Assembly: GCA_012800995.1 (NCBI GenBank)
Contig: JAAZIH010000013.1
Span: forward strand, 1-15,207
Direction of reading: 5' to 3'
Origin: Chloroflexota bacterium
GTDB lineage: Bacteria; Chloroflexota; Anaerolineae; Anaerolineales; Anaerolineaceae
DNA length: 15,207 nt
Shown here: in pieces, positions 14,685 to 15,207 of the stretch
How positions within the stretch are numbered: the first letter of the stretch is position 1
Layout: each line of letters opens with the position of its first letter
Program-made: the position numbers and the translations under genes
The notes under the pieces: generated by a model
What the model saw: only the letters and a program-made list of their open reading frames with translations
The model's database searches: none
Told to the model about the DNA's origin: nothing

Positions 14685-15207
14685 TTAGTCAAAGTTGCTT
14701 TCAATCAGCCCACTATTGAATAATCTCTCAGAATTGTCTTTGCGTGTTGCTTCCAAACGATAAGAAAGCCTGTCAATGCGATGAATATCGTGTGCAATTA
14801 ACTGAGACTCCACAAAGGTTAATTCTTTAACGGATTTCATTCCCGCCAGTAATTTTGTTGAATAGGAGGGGGTCATCTCATGACCATTCACCTGAAGCCC
14901 CAACATAGATAGCTGAATATCAATATCGGTGTTATTTTCCGCCAAAATAAAGAAGCGCGCGCCTGTATCATAGTTCGGGTTTTCATCGCGCAATATGAAT
15001 AGGCGTATACCCTCATGTTCCATCAGCAAAGTGCCTTCTCTTTCAAGCGATAGCACACTTGATGGATCAGCACTGCTAATGACTCGAATGCGCTCAGTGG
15101 TGATGGATTGACTCCAGGTTTGACTTTCGTCAATTGCCAGACTGAACTCAAAGTACTGTATGGTTTCCACGCCCGAAGCTACAAGGTCGTCATAATTGAT
15201 TCTTAGA
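14685..15207 (-). CDS. Protein with tandem Ig-like beta domains, 5' end cut by window edge
   Basis: The frame is open to the right edge, so the start lies outside; a GTG at 15170 is an internal option without convincing support. About 174 residues are visible. The stretch RFFILAENNTDIDIQLSMLG with VNGHEMTPSYSTKLLAGMKS resembles, from memory, an Ig-like domain common in Firmicutes zinc-ribbon surface proteins (ENNSDK-type strand, then VNGFMVDP, then a GKK turn). Its closing strand (IHRIDRLSYRLEATRKDNSE) is echoed near the start of the visible part by VETIQYFEFSLAIDESQTWS, which suggests at least two tandem copies. No signal peptide or membrane segment is visible. Function unknown. Confidence 0.6.
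   Translation of the reverse strand, partial: LRINYDDLVASGVETIQYFEFSLAIDESQTWSQSITTERIRVISSADPSSVLSLEREGTLLMEHEGIRLFILRDENPNYDTGARFFILAENNTDIDIQLSMLGLQVNGHEMTPSYSTKLLAGMKSVKELTFVESQLIAHDIHRIDRLSYRLEATRKDNSERLFNSGLIESNFD

Noticed and set aside
1..15207. tRNA genes, CRISPR arrays, insertion sequences or phage genes
   Set aside because: None was recognised; the window is almost fully occupied by ribosomal and housekeeping genes.

Overview
This window is a bacterial ribosomal-protein supercluster (S10, spc and alpha regions). Every gene is on the minus strand, so transcription runs from the high coordinates to the low ones. The order is rplC-rplD-rplW-rplB-rpsS-rplV-rpsC-rplP-rpmC-rpsQ-rplN-rplX-rplE-rpsN-rpsH-rplF-rplR-rpsE-rpmD-rplO-secY-adk-map-rpmJ-rpsM-rpsK-rpsD-rpoA. 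rpoA is cut by the left edge. The organism is a bacterium with zinc-type S14, zinc-finger S4 and zinc-ribbon L36, and with secY-adk-map embedded in the cluster. Gene order and the look of the proteins fit Chloroflexota, perhaps Anaerolineae. That placement is an inference from memory, not the result of a search.

Right end (about 14.4-15.2 kb): two small non-ribosomal genes. The first, cut by the right edge, carries what look like tandem extracellular Ig-like beta domains. The second encodes an 87-residue protein with a four-cysteine zinc ribbon and one C-terminal membrane helix. A stretch of about 340 bp (14056-14396) separates them from rplC. It holds an extended -10 promoter, an inverted repeat centred on TATAAT, and a transcribed leader of about 150 nt with several hairpins. 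The usual first gene of the S10 operon, rpsJ, is not here.

Middle (about 3.0-14.05 kb): rplC through map form a tightly packed unit with 1-8 nt overlaps or gaps under 30 nt and many internal Shine-Dalgarno sites. It supplies most early-assembling 50S and 30S proteins plus the translocon subunit SecY, adenylate kinase and methionine aminopeptidase. Two proteins carry unusual tails: S17 ends in about 50 mostly glutamate residues, and L24 ends in about 60 Lys/Ala-rich residues in place of its normal C-terminal segment.

Left end (1-2.25 kb): the alpha region. infA, normally between map and rpmJ, is absent. In its place is a near-consensus sigma70-type promoter that should drive rpmJ-rpsM-rpsK-rpsD-rpoA. 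The 109-nt rpsM-rpsK spacer can fold into a nested stem structure and is the best candidate for an undescribed cis-regulatory RNA. An 18-bp inverted repeat (TTGCC-N8-GGCAA) occurs at the rpmJ promoter and again upstream of rplC. No transfer RNA, rRNA, CRISPR or mobile element was seen.
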